This document shows, piece after piece, positions 49,523 through 57,717 of a stretch of 60,931 nt of DNA. The translations under genes and the position numbers were made by a program. The notes below the pieces were generated by a model. That model was not told the origin of the DNA and made no database searches. It worked only from the letters and a program-made list of their open reading frames with translations. The stretch is from a virus. Location of the stretch: IMG/VR virus record IMGVR_UViG_3300013104_000026, positions 1 through 60,931 of that record, one strand, 5' to 3'. Positions within the stretch are counted from its first letter, which is position 1, and every line of letters begins with the position of its first letter.

Positions 49523-52069
49523 ATGAAAAAGTTACTTTTTTTACTCCTGCTGTTATCAGCGGGAGTTCAAGCGCAGGTAATTGATTTATCAGGCTATGCC
49601 AAAAAATCAGATATCCAGAGCCTTGAAAACCGGATTAAGGTTTTGGAGTCCGGTAGCATTGTTAATCCGCCACTAATTGTAAAAAAAGGTTGTAAACGCG
49701 GGCCAACTATCGTAGATATCCGAAACATAACCAGTAACGGATTCGAAGTACAATTCGACGCGGACAGCGTTACGAATATCAAGTACATGACGACAGGTGC
49801 AAAAGTTTATATCGACAGCATTAAGCCGACAAAAAACACCTTTGCCGTTGTTTTCCCGACGCAGTTCCCGAACGGAACCTATACTTTTTCAATTGAAGGA
49901 CTGAACTGCAACGGTTCGAATTCCAGGTTGTTCACTATCGCCGGTGGGGTTGACCCTCCTTCCGCTGCTAATTGTGAAGTTCAACCTACTTTCAAGATAA
50001 ACGGATATACTGATCAGGCTGCGACAATCCAGTTCGACGCCCGGAAACTTGAAGTACTCACGCTTAAAGTTATCCAGGGTTCGACCGTCCTGAAATCAAC
50101 TACCTACAAGCCGGACGTAAATACACTTTTCTTCCCGTTCGATCAGACTTTACCAGCCGGTAATTATCAAATCACTCTTACGCCTGTTTCCTGTACAGCC
50201 GAAATAGTTACGCAGGATTTCACGATTAAGAAAGAGGATACCGGAACCGTTACGCCGCCTGTCGTCACCGATCCAGGATCAGCCGAATACAAGTGGATCA
50301 CGAACAGCATGCCAGACCACATGTCGGTTACTAGGTCTACTTCTGGCGAATATGACCTGATCACGGATAATACGGCCAATCCACTGCAACCGAACTATAA
50401 ATATTATTACCTGGTCGGTTCAGAGCTGATTTCCCAATCTACGCCTTTAAAGAATTACGCCGTACCCCGAAATAACGGTTTTAGAGTAGTTAAATTCAAT
50501 AAAAAGAATACTACCCTGACCATGAACGAATGGCCTGGTCAGGGTGAGCAGGAAAACGGATACTATAAAAACGATGCCGGCCAAAGTTTCCAGTACAATG
50601 CAACAGCAGCCGTTACGACTGGTTTTTACGGTGGCTCTCAGTCCGGTTTCGTAAATCATATCCCTGCCAGTTTCAAGCCTGAAACGCAGATGCCACAATG
50701 GGCTGATATTTCACCCGAGGCGCAGCTACCAAACGGCAGGTTTTTCGTTCTATCCCGTAGCGACTGGCCTATTGATCAGGTCTTGAAAAAAGGCGTTACC
50801 CATATTCGGCACAATGAAATACCGAGGCCTAATGGCGATGAAACCATGGCTTTTCAGTTAAGACTGCAAGGTAAAACGTACAGCGACGTTCCGCTATCTA
50901 CAACTATTTTCGGTGGTAGGCCTTCGGACAATCCAACGAAAGAAGAAGTCCAGAGGATGATTGACCTTCACCAGTACGCGGACGCGCTGCATATCGGGGA
51001 AACGATGGAGCAGTCACATGCGATCAATCCTGGCTCTAACTGGCTGAAAGATTTTAATGCAGGTTTTGTAGCGAATCAGAAAAAGTTATTTGATGCAAAG
51101 GGTATCAAGTCCTTGAACTGTTTTAATTATTTCCAGTTTTGGCCTCCGAGTTATCACCTAGGGCAAGTGGGTATAGATGTTTCGAAACGTCTGTTTCGTC
51201 AGTCTCCGTCCGAGATGCCGTATTCTAATTTCAGTCCAGGTGCGCCTTTATCTTCCACTAATCTAATCGTCGAAGCGGTTTACTTAGGTGCGCCGGATAT
51301 TCAGCAGAGCCAACCGTTAGACCTGGCTTTTAAATTAATGTTATTCGACCACATGGGCTATACCGGTGGGGTTTTCCTAGCGGGTGAACATGAGTGGCGA
51401 CCAAATAACTTTTTCGAATACGTTTACCCAGAGGGCAAATATTACAGTCAGGGTAAAATTCCATTGGATCCAAACACGATCATCACTTCGGCTTTCCTAT
51501 CCCAGGTTTACGGTAAAGTATTTGTTCAATGGGGAGGGACTGGAAAAGTAAACGCAGGTCGTATTTTTGATTCGAGAACACCAGAACCGACTTACTATAA
51601 ACCGAACGGATCAACTGAGCTGAAAGGAAGTTATCGAAACCCCGATCAGAATGCAGATCGGTACTCATGGTGGCTAACAAACCGTGAATTCCCATATGCT
51701 AAAATTCCGGGTCCTGGTTACTATGGGTATAATGCCGGGACTGATCTTTGTCGTTTTGGATTACAAGTTTATCTCGATACCTGGTTTAAAATTCCAGAGG
51801 ATGGATCAAAGAATTTTCTTTCTTACCGTATCGATGGTGGGGAATGGATCGAAGCCGAAAACCAATTCGCAGATGATATTATAAATGCCTTTGACTATAA
51901 ACGCGGATACGTTCATTCGATTCATAAGAACGGTCAAATCGCTTGGTATTATCTGAACTCTTACGGCGATAATAAGTGGCATGACTTAGAGGTTCGTTTC
52001 CCGAACGGTAGGATTTCCCGGACGCGCGTAGCAGGCAACGGCATTCATGCAAAAATAGAATCGCTTTAA
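49523..52069 (+). CDS. Large secreted protein with Ig-like and TIM-barrel-like regions
   Basis: An 848-residue protein with a signal peptide (MKKLLFLLLLLSAGVQAQ), a coiled segment (about 20-45), two Fn3/Ig-like repeats (about 60-240: ITSNGFEVQFDADS, AATIQFDARKLEVLTLKVIQ), and a large C-terminal domain (about 255-848). Within it, ADALHIGETMEQSH, NCFNYFQFWPPSYHLGQ and GGVFLAGEHEWRPNNFFEYV suggest a glycoside-hydrolase-like barrel with acidic active-site residues. An exported enzyme inside a virion operon is unusual; it may be a tail component exported for assembly at the surface, or a depolymerase. Leader ACTTCATCATAC precedes the start. Confidence 0.7.
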   Translation: MKKLLFLLLLLSAGVQAQVIDLSGYAKKSDIQSLENRIKVLESGSIVNPPLIVKKGCKRGPTIVDIRNITSNGFEVQFDADSVTNIKYMTTGAKVYIDSIKPTKNTFAVVFPTQFPNGTYTFSIEGLNCNGSNSRLFTIAGGVDPPSAANCEVQPTFKINGYTDQAATIQFDARKLEVLTLKVIQGSTVLKSTTYKPDVNTLFFPFDQTLPAGNYQITLTPVSCTAEIVTQDFTIKKEDTGTVTPPVVTDPGSAEYKWITNSMPDHMSVTRSTSGEYDLITDNTANPLQPNYKYYYLVGSELISQSTPLKNYAVPRNNGFRVVKFNKKNTTLTMNEWPGQGEQENGYYKNDAGQSFQYNATAAVTTGFYGGSQSGFVNHIPASFKPETQMPQWADISPEAQLPNGRFFVLSRSDWPIDQVLKKGVTHIRHNEIPRPNGDETMAFQLRLQGKTYSDVPLSTTIFGGRPSDNPTKEEVQRMIDLHQYADALHIGETMEQSHAINPGSNWLKDFNAGFVANQKKLFDAKGIKSLNCFNYFQFWPPSYHLGQVGIDVSKRLFRQSPSEMPYSNFSPGAPLSSTNLIVEAVYLGAPDIQQSQPLDLAFKLMLFDHMGYTGGVFLAGEHEWRPNNFFEYVYPEGKYYSQGKIPLDPNTIITSAFLSQVYGKVFVQWGGTGKVNAGRIFDSRTPEPTYYKPNGSTELKGSYRNPDQNADRYSWWLTNREFPYAKIPGPGYYGYNAGTDLCRFGLQVYLDTWFKIPEDGSKNFLSYRIDGGEWIEAENQFADDIINAFDYKRGYVHSIHKNGQIAWYYLNSYGDNKWHDLEVRFPNGRISRTRVAGNGIHAKIESL

Positions 52070-52082
52070 CACTAAAATTTAT

Positions 52083-52107
52083 ACTTCATCAATAACTAAA
52101 AATCGAA
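52083..52107 (+). repeat. Shared leader motif (representative copy)
   Basis: ACTTCATCAATAACTAAAAATCGAA directly before ATG 52108 is shown with its two conserved blocks, ACTTCATCAA and AACTAAA-ATCGAA. Other plus-strand copies begin near 15557, 15884, 17635, 18156, 20504, 22147, 23046, 26147, 27252, 33563, 37133, 48886 and 49503; a minus-strand copy lies at 2571-2562. All lie immediately before start codons. Confidence 0.75.
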
Positions 52108-52410
52108 ATGGCTTTAACAAACAAAATTGTAGCAAAAGACGAGGTAAAGGAAATGTCCTACGAGCTGGAACTGGCGCATTTAACCATCCAGATCAACGCA
52201 CAGGTAAAAAAGACCATCAAGCGCGATCCAGGCACAAAGCAGGAGATTGAGCTAGGTACTGATAATACATCAATGCCGATATCCATCAACGGTATGATTG
52301 AAACGCCGGCACAGTTAAAAACGCTCGTTGAGGAGAATCCATTCCTTGCAAAGATCCTTCCGCTGATTCTTGAAGAGTATGCAAGCAAATACTCTTTTTC
52401 GAAGAAATGA
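52108..52410 (+). CDS. Unrecognised 100-residue protein
   Basis: Soluble (VKEMSYELELAHLTIQINAQ ... LAKILPLILEEYASKYSFSK). The shared leader suggests good translation. It overlaps the first lysis-region gene by 4 nt. Function unknown. Confidence 0.58.
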   Translation: MALTNKIVAKDEVKEMSYELELAHLTIQINAQVKKTIKRDPGTKQEIELGTDNTSMPISINGMIETPAQLKTLVEENPFLAKILPLILEEYASKYSFSKK

Positions 52411-52748
52411 CCAAGTGTCAAAAAATAGGATTAGCGGTACTAGTTACTCTGGTAACGCTAATCGTTTGCATTCATACATGGAAATCTTGTACAAATTTGA
52501 ATGTGAAATCAGAGAAAGAAACGGCGCTCGATTCGGCAACGTATTATCATAACCGTCAACTCGAAATAGAAAAAGAAAGGAGGTTATATGAAGAGCGTGA
52601 GCAGTATCACAAAGATAAATTTAGTAGACTGGAAGATAGTCTTAATATCGCTGATAATTCTGAGTGGCTTAATATCAAACGCGCCCGCAACCGCGCAATC
52701 ATCGACTCCGCAAATGCAGAGGCTGTACGTAAGGGCACTAGAAGATAG
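52407..52748 (+). CDS. Membrane-anchored coiled-coil protein (possible inner spanin)
   Basis: A 113-residue protein. An N-terminal transmembrane segment (about 7-25, GLAVLVTLVTLIVCIHTW) is followed by a long charged coiled coil (QLEIEKERRLYEEREQYHKDKF). The topology fits an i-spanin (Rz-like). The next frame (52588) overlaps it by 161 bp out of phase, recalling Rz/Rz1 pairs. Confidence 0.6.
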   Translation: MTKCQKIGLAVLVTLVTLIVCIHTWKSCTNLNVKSEKETALDSATYYHNRQLEIEKERRLYEEREQYHKDKFSRLEDSLNIADNSEWLNIKRARNRAIIDSANAEAVRKGTRR

Positions 52749-52989
52749 TTTGCTGATTTTGCAAGAAATAAGACCAGCTTATCGCAATCTTCAAATAGTA
52801 ACCCAGCTTCAAAATGAAGAAAAAAACACAGCCGACAAAAAGCATTTGTTCGAAATTAAAGTGCGAGACTTGCAAATTAAAGATCTTAACCAAACCATTG
52901 AAAGAGACAGAAAGAAACGAATATCCAGCATTATAAAATCTGTTGGCGCAGGCCTGCTGATCGGGTTAATTGTTGGCACAGTATTTTAA
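52588..52989 (+). CDS. Overlapping small envelope protein with C-terminal membrane segment
   Basis: A 133-residue protein that starts inside the preceding gene in another frame. It has a hydrophobic N-terminal part (WKIVLISLIILSGLISNAPATAQ, resembling a signal), a coiled middle and a C-terminal transmembrane segment (IIKSVGAGLLIGLIVGTVF). It is a possible partner of the preceding spanin-like protein. No lipobox was found, which argues against a classical Rz1. Confidence 0.55.
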   Translation: MKSVSSITKINLVDWKIVLISLIILSGLISNAPATAQSSTPQMQRLYVRALEDSLLILQEIRPAYRNLQIVTQLQNEEKNTADKKHLFEIKVRDLQIKDLNQTIERDRKKRISSIIKSVGAGLLIGLIVGTVF

Positions 52990-53007
52990 CAATAACTCAC
53001 TACGAAC

Positions 53008-53436
53008 GTGGAGAATAAGCTCAACAAAATAACCAATCTATCAGAGAAAAAGCCTACTCAGGCCATTATATACATGCTTCTATCGGCCGTTATTACTTTG
53101 GCGGGAGTTATTGTTTGGCAAAATAATAAATTAGGTAACAAGGATGAGGAGAAAGAAATAGCAGTGAATAAACAACGTGCCGCAGACGTAGAGGAAATAA
53201 ATTTCTGGAAGGCTCAATACAAGGACATAAAAAAGGAAAAAGATGACTGCAATAACCTGGTTGTCACTCGTGCCGACCAGGAGGCGATTAGAGATAAGCA
53301 GCGCTTGGATTATCTTGAAGAGAGTTTCCAGAAAAGTATTTTAACTAGAAAAAGGCAGGCCGTTAGTATTAAAAAACTTGCTGAGGATATCCCAACTGTA
53401 AAATCACCAGTAATCAATCAAACAAATGAAAACTAA
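53008..53436 (+). CDS. Membrane-anchored coiled-coil protein
   Basis: A 142-residue protein starting at GTG 53008. A membrane anchor (about 20-38, IIYMLLSAVITLAGVIVW) is followed by a periplasmic coiled coil (FWKAQYKDIKKEKDDCNN ... LDYLEESFQKS). It is another i-spanin-like candidate. It overlaps the next gene by 11 bp. Confidence 0.58.
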   Translation: MENKLNKITNLSEKKPTQAIIYMLLSAVITLAGVIVWQNNKLGNKDEEKEIAVNKQRAADVEEINFWKAQYKDIKKEKDDCNNLVVTRADQEAIRDKQRLDYLEESFQKSILTRKRQAVSIKKLAEDIPTVKSPVINQTNEN

Positions 53437-53857
53437 ATTTCTCAACTGGATTACACTACTGCCTCTGGCGGTTTTTGTAGTTTTATTCACGATGGCTGTT
53501 AAGTCTCAGCATGCAACTGATTCGTCTCAATCTCAGTCCCAAAAATCAGTAACCTCGTTGCTGCCAGATAGCACTCAGACTAAGTTATACGATAAGTCAA
53601 AGGTTATGAGTAGGGTTGATAGCTTAGCCAGGGAAGATAGTTTACTTTCCCTTAGCAATGCCAGAGAAATTAAAAAGGCTGTGGCAAAAAAGGAGCGATT
53701 TGAGAAATTTAAAGAGAACAGGAAAATAGTACAGGTTAATCAACTGCCGGCTCCAACATCTTTGATTACAAACCCTCCGTCACTACCCGATAGCGTAGTA
53801 ATAAAAAAAAAGCCGAAAAGGTCTGTCTTGAACAGAATTTTTAACCGTAACAGATAA
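53426..53857 (+). CDS. Membrane-anchored periplasmic protein
   Basis: A 143-residue protein with an N-terminal anchor or signal (WITLLPLAVFVVLFTMAVKS), a Ser/Gln-rich linker, a helical middle and a Pro-rich, then basic C-terminus (KKKPKRSVLNRIFNRNR). Likely part of the lysis set; function unknown. Confidence 0.55.
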   Translation: MKTKFLNWITLLPLAVFVVLFTMAVKSQHATDSSQSQSQKSVTSLLPDSTQTKLYDKSKVMSRVDSLAREDSLLSLSNAREIKKAVAKKERFEKFKENRKIVQVNQLPAPTSLITNPPSLPDSVVIKKKPKRSVLNRIFNRNR

Positions 53858-53858
53858 A

Positions 53859-54344
53859 ATGGGATTTGTACTTTTGTTATTATCCAGGATATTAGACCTT
53901 ATCCTGATGATAGTCGGATTGTTTCATACGATTTTTGCAGCCTATCGTTATGGAGGAAAGATTAAATATATCAATAAGGTTTTCTATGACAGCGCTGTTG
54001 CAATAGATGTTTATGGCAATGTAGCTTATGGAGCTTTGTTTAATGACCTTTTCATAAAAAAAGGGGGATACCATTACGGGCAAGGACGAGAAACGGTAAG
54101 CTCCGCAACCGGCAAGAACTGGGCTAAGAATAAATTGACATTCTTGGGAAAAGGTTTTGCAGGCATGCTCAATATGCTTGATGAGGATCATTGCTGGAAA
54201 GCAATTGAAGGATATACTCTTGAATATAAAAACATCATCAAGCCCGATAAAATACACTGGATTTACACGGTGTCATTTATCATTTTCGCTACGGTTATTT
54301 TATCTGCTTTAATATGGCTTAACTACTGGATTTTCTTTTTATGA
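53859..54344 (+). CDS. Two-segment membrane protein of the lysis region
   Basis: A 161-residue protein with an N-terminal membrane segment (VLLLLSRILDLILMIVGLFH) and a C-terminal one (WIYTVSFIIFATVILSALIW). Between them, YGALFNDLFIKKGGYHYGQGRETVSSATGK and MLDEDHCWKAIEGY match a phage family that I recall beside lysis genes (the DExxSxxxGK and DxxHCxxA pattern). Holin function is possible but unproven. It overlaps the endolysin start by ATGA. Confidence 0.6.
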   Translation: MGFVLLLLSRILDLILMIVGLFHTIFAAYRYGGKIKYINKVFYDSAVAIDVYGNVAYGALFNDLFIKKGGYHYGQGRETVSSATGKNWAKNKLTFLGKGFAGMLNMLDEDHCWKAIEGYTLEYKNIIKPDKIHWIYTVSFIIFATVILSALIWLNYWIFFL

Positions 54345-54826
54345 CAGAACTCACCCAAAACTTCACACTGGAAGAAATGATCCGTTCTGCAAATGCTTCC
54401 AGAATGGGATTCACAGAGCAGTTTAAACCTTCGAAAGAAGTAGTTGAAAATCTGACTGCTTTATGTGTAAATGTTTTACAGCCGCTGAGGACATTCATTA
54501 AGCAATCTATTTTTGTTAGTTCCGGATACCGGTGCGAGCGGCTTAATAACTCAATCAAAGGAGCCAAAGGATCTCAGCATCTAACCGGTGAAGCGGCCGA
54601 TATACAGGGTACGTTACAGATGAGCAATAAGGACCTATTTCAATTAGTGATATATTCCAAAGTCCCTTTTGATCAGTTGATCATTGAGTTTGAAGATGAG
54701 TTCGGAGAACCGGGATGGATTCACGTCTCTTACGCAAGAGATCGGCAGCGAGGGCAAATATTGAAGGCGTATAAAGATCAGGCAGGCAAAACAAAATATA
54801 TGGATGTAACCGGACATTATAAATGA
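54341..54826 (+). CDS. Endolysin, M15-type D-Ala peptidase
   Basis: A 161-residue peptidoglycan peptidase of the peptidase M15_3 type. Zinc ligands: His80 and Asp87 in GSQHLTGEAADI, and His128 in GWIHVSY. SSGYRCERLNNSIKGAKGS is the usual substrate-groove segment. No signal peptide, so release by a holin or another route is needed. It overlaps the neighbours on both sides by 4 nt. Confidence 0.92.
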   Translation: MTELTQNFTLEEMIRSANASRMGFTEQFKPSKEVVENLTALCVNVLQPLRTFIKQSIFVSSGYRCERLNNSIKGAKGSQHLTGEAADIQGTLQMSNKDLFQLVIYSKVPFDQLIIEFEDEFGEPGWIHVSYARDRQRGQILKAYKDQAGKTKYMDVTGHYK

Positions 54827-56025
54827 AAAAAATAACATCGCTTTTAATCGCTCTGCTTTTATCGTTATCAGGGTACGCACAGTTAAATAATTTACCCTCT
54901 GATCTTGGGACAATCCAGGCTTACAAAGAAAACTCACTGGATATCCCAATCCAGATTGATGCAGCCTGGACAATTCCAACTCCAGTGACTGCCGAGTTGA
55001 GGGATGGAGTAGGGATAAACCCTCCAAAGCTTACATCCATCACACCAACCGTTACAGTAGTCGGGCATTTGGTTACAGTCAAACTAACGGCTGCGCAGAT
55101 GACCAGGTTAACGCCGGGAAATTCTTACTCCTACCGGGTTAAATTCAACGGTGTTGCAAAACTTGGCGGAATAATCAGACCACAGCTTGGAACAGGAACG
55201 CCAAGCACAACGCCCTATGTGGTTAGTCTTCCTGATATTGGAGTTGTTAAAATTCAACTGATAGGAGATGCAGCTGCGGCCGCGCAATACCGCGATCAGG
55301 CCCGAGCGGCAAAAGATTCGCTGTCCGGCATTGTAAATAACAATCAATGGACCGGCAAGAAAATAATTTGGGTAGGAACCAGTATTCCTTGGCAGTATCA
55401 GCCAAATAGCTACCCAGAGCAGATAGCCCGGAAGTTAGGGGCGACGATATACAATAACAGTATTTCCGGATCTTCAATAACTTACTTCCCGCCTGCGTCA
55501 GGATTTGCAGGCAAGCCGGGGATGTCGGGCACATTCACGGAGAATATCGCTGCCAGTGCCGGACAGAATAATAGTTATCAGTACACGATCAATTACTTTC
55601 TATCCACTTTCGGAGCGGATTTGCTGGTTATTGATCACGGTACAAATGATGTTCCTTACATGCCTGACAGCCTAGGAGACATTAATTCAACCCGGAAGAG
55701 CCTTCTTTATGGTGCTTATAATCACATCATAACCAATGTTCTTACAACATACCCCAATTTAAAGATTGTGCTGTGTACTCCCCCAAATCGGTACACGTAT
55801 GGAGGCACAACGCAGACAGCCAAATATGAAGCCGTTGCAGGTGCGATAAAGGCACTTGGTAAAAAATGGTCTTTACCTGTTCTGGATTGGGGGGAGCTTG
55901 GAGGAATCAATATCTTAACCTCTCCGACAGGAAAGTTTACAACAGATGGACTGCATCCAACATCTACTTACACTAACAATGTCATGGTCCCGATAGGATA
56001 CCGGTTTCTTTTGCAAGTTCGCTAA
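54823..56025 (+). CDS. Secreted SGNH hydrolase with a BppU-like N-terminus
   Basis: A 400-residue protein with a signal peptide (about 1-20, MKKITSLLIALLLSLSGYAQ). An N-terminal strand-rich domain (about 25-145) resembles the BppU-like domain of the 23-kb protein, followed by a short helix and the SGNH domain: Ser187 in GTSIPW, Asn in NNSISGSS, HGTND (272-276) and DGLHPTSTY (about 378). It may deacetylate host surface sugar during release or entry. It is the last rightward gene. Confidence 0.83.
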   Translation: MKKITSLLIALLLSLSGYAQLNNLPSDLGTIQAYKENSLDIPIQIDAAWTIPTPVTAELRDGVGINPPKLTSITPTVTVVGHLVTVKLTAAQMTRLTPGNSYSYRVKFNGVAKLGGIIRPQLGTGTPSTTPYVVSLPDIGVVKIQLIGDAAAAAQYRDQARAAKDSLSGIVNNNQWTGKKIIWVGTSIPWQYQPNSYPEQIARKLGATIYNNSISGSSITYFPPASGFAGKPGMSGTFTENIAASAGQNNSYQYTINYFLSTFGADLLVIDHGTNDVPYMPDSLGDINSTRKSLLYGAYNHIITNVLTTYPNLKIVLCTPPNRYTYGGTTQTAKYEAVAGAIKALGKKWSLPVLDWGELGGINILTSPTGKFTTDGLHPTSTYTNNVMVPIGYRFLLQVR

Positions 56026-56049
56026 TTTCATTCGATTTAGTTAATGTTT

Positions 56050-56078
56050 AACCGGTATGGCTTTTAGCTATTCCGGTT
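56050..56078. terminator. Terminator between the converging late and early operons
   Basis: AACCGG (56050-56055) and CCGGTT (56073-56078) form a stem, extended by the imperfect GCT/AGC inside, followed by TTTGTTTT on the plus strand. It lies between the stops of the hydrolase (56025) and the leftward gene (56068) and probably works in both directions. Confidence 0.7.
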
Positions 56079-56367
56079 TTTGTTTTGGCTTCCATTCTGG
56101 TTGACCCTTTATATTTTCCGTATCCCAATCAATGGAATGAAGAAACATTACAGCTGCATCATATTCAAAAGCAACGTTTACGCTAAAATCGTGGTTAATC
56201 CGGATTGATTCTTTGATGTTCTCAAAGTTCTTTTTATTCTTCTCCCGGAACTCGTTGACTGACATTTTCTGATCAAAATCAAACTTGTTCCGGATTAGCT
56301 GCATTCTTGAATGAATGGCATGAGTAATCAGGTCGTAATTTTTGCGAAGTGGTGGCAGTTCTTGCAT
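56068..56367 (-). CDS. Last gene of the leftward operon, unknown
   Basis: A 99-residue helical protein (KNYDLITHAIHSRMQLIRNK ... AFEYDAAVMFLHSIDW). No motif recognised. Confidence 0.58.
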   Translation of the reverse strand: MQELPPLRKNYDLITHAIHSRMQLIRNKFDFDQKMSVNEFREKNKKNFENIKESIRINHDFSVNVAFEYDAAVMFLHSIDWDTENIKGQPEWKPKQKPE

Positions 56368-56431
56368 GCTGTAAAATTATAAAAAGCGATCACCAAAGGC
56401 AACCGCTTTTTTTATCAGTACATAAATTTGC

Positions 56432-56689
56432 TTATGAATCCAGCCCTTGATTCTCAATTCCTCTTTCAAGAAATTCCCTTGCCGATTCCTCTGAGAAGTC
56501 TCTGACAAATGATTCAGGTAAATTGTTATTATCGAACCTAATAGATTCTTGAAAAATGTATTCATTCCCATCTGCATCTACAAAAAAGGCTTCAACGCTG
56601 ACGGTTTCAGTTCCATCATTTTCATCTCGATCTCTTTTGATAAGAATTTGAGTATCGAGATCTTCGAGAGTAATTATTTTGTAATTCAT
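56432..56689 (-). CDS. Unrecognised 85-residue acidic protein
   Basis: Strand-rich N-terminus (MNYKIITLEDLDTQILIKRD) and a helical acidic C-terminus. It overlaps the upstream gene by 4 nt, as in an operon. No known motif. Confidence 0.58.
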   Translation of the reverse strand: MNYKIITLEDLDTQILIKRDRDENDGTETVSVEAFFVDADGNEYIFQESIRFDNNNLPESFVRDFSEESAREFLERGIENQGLDS

Positions 56690-57066
56690 AGTTCGTCCGG
56701 ATCCGGAATAAGGTTTATTTTTGTTAAATAATAATATGGTCTAGCTTGAAGTGCTGTGTTTATTTTCTCGGAAATTTCATCCCAGTCCACAGCCTCCTTA
56801 ATTGCATCAGGAATAGAATCCGTATCGTCATCAAAATCAGAAGATCCCATAACCGAATCTATTATCATGTCACATATACTTTCCCCATCTATGCTAAGGT
56901 GGGTAGGCTCTTTATCCGCAACAACGTAATTATCAGTATCAAAATCTACCTCATTTAATTCCGAGATAGTATGCAAATGCTGAAATTCTTTGTCTTTCAC
57001 TCCGCAAAGTGAATAGCCTTGCGCGATCGCCTCGGACTGTGTTAGAAACTCTTGTTTTTTAATCAT
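56686..57066 (-). CDS. Unrecognised 126-residue acidic protein
   Basis: Acidic (SDFDDDTDSIPDAIKEAVDW, about 73-92). The D-rich surface could mimic DNA or bind a basic partner, but no family is recognised. It lies 2 bp after the cupin gene. Confidence 0.58.
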   Translation of the reverse strand: MIKKQEFLTQSEAIAQGYSLCGVKDKEFQHLHTISELNEVDFDTDNYVVADKEPTHLSIDGESICDMIIDSVMGSSDFDDDTDSIPDAIKEAVDWDEISEKINTALQARPYYYLTKINLIPDPDEL

Positions 57067-57068
57067 AG

Positions 57069-57476
57069 TTATTTTAGTTTGAATTCTGATGAATCATGCT
57101 GTCTAAAATGTGCTCCGCTTTCGTCAAACTTCCAAAAACCAGGTTCTCGTACTTTTTCTCCCGGAAGCATTAGTGTAAAACATCCACCTTCTGACATTTT
57201 GGTAATCAGATGAATGTCGGTAGCTTCTACTTTGTGCGAGCACCCTTCTTCGTGAATAAAGTCAAATGTATGATGCCCTAATTCTGTTCTATGAATAGTT
57301 TCGGTATAACCACCTTTCATGATAAATGTTGTAAAATCAAAGGGATGATCATGTGGTTCTGCATCTTCTGGTTCCGGCCCTTTGAAGTGATGAATAACCA
57401 CAGGGAATTCCAAGCCCTCTATGTGGTATTTGTCGAAGAGATCGCTCATCTTCTCGTGTCTGATTGTTAAATTCAT
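57069..57476 (-). CDS. Cupin-like metal-binding protein
   Basis: A 135-residue protein. HHFKGPEPEDAEPHDHPFDF, then FIMKGGYTETIH and a later SHKVEATDIHLI give the HxHxxxxF and distal His of a small cupin, like other phage cupins that carry HxHPxxF and KGGYxE. It has no signal peptide. The substrate is unknown; a role in nucleotide or DNA modification is only a guess. Confidence 0.7.
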   Translation of the reverse strand: MNLTIRHEKMSDLFDKYHIEGLEFPVVIHHFKGPEPEDAEPHDHPFDFTTFIMKGGYTETIHRTELGHHTFDFIHEEGCSHKVEATDIHLITKMSEGGCFTLMLPGEKVREPGFWKFDESGAHFRQHDSSEFKLK

Positions 57477-57487
57477 AATTTGCTGAT

Positions 57488-57646
57488 TTATAATTTACTT
57501 TTAACTACATGCTCCCATTCATCAAAACCATGTTCTTTAAGATATTCAGTAGCCTTATCATAGGCTAGTTCTTCTGATTCTTCTTTGAAGGTTTCGGTGG
57601 AGCAATACTTTCCTTTGTGATAGAATTTAAAGAGATAGGTTTTCAT
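57488..57646 (-). CDS. 52-residue small protein
   Basis: ATG 57646 to TAA 57488 (begins MKTYLFKFYHKGKYCSTETF). It ends 12 bp before the cupin gene and its leader AAAAACTTCATTA matches the shared leader motif, which supports it. Compact strand-helix composition; function unknown. Confidence 0.65.
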   Translation of the reverse strand: MKTYLFKFYHKGKYCSTETFKEESEELAYDKATEYLKEHGFDEWEHVVKSKL

Positions 57647-57660
57647 TAATGAAGTTTTTG

Positions 57661-57706
57661 GATGAGGAAAGTAAGAGTAATTACTTAATCCTTTACTTTC
57701 CTCATC
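57661..57706. repeat. 14-bp inverted repeat after the methyltransferase gene
   Basis: GATGAGGAAAGTAA (57661-57674) and TTACTTTCCTCATC (57693-57706) with an 18-nt loop, between the methyltransferase stop and the next early gene. No strong T-run follows leftward, so it is more likely an RNA-processing or stabilising hairpin than a terminator. Confidence 0.55.
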
Positions 57707-57717
57707 GCAGATGGGGT

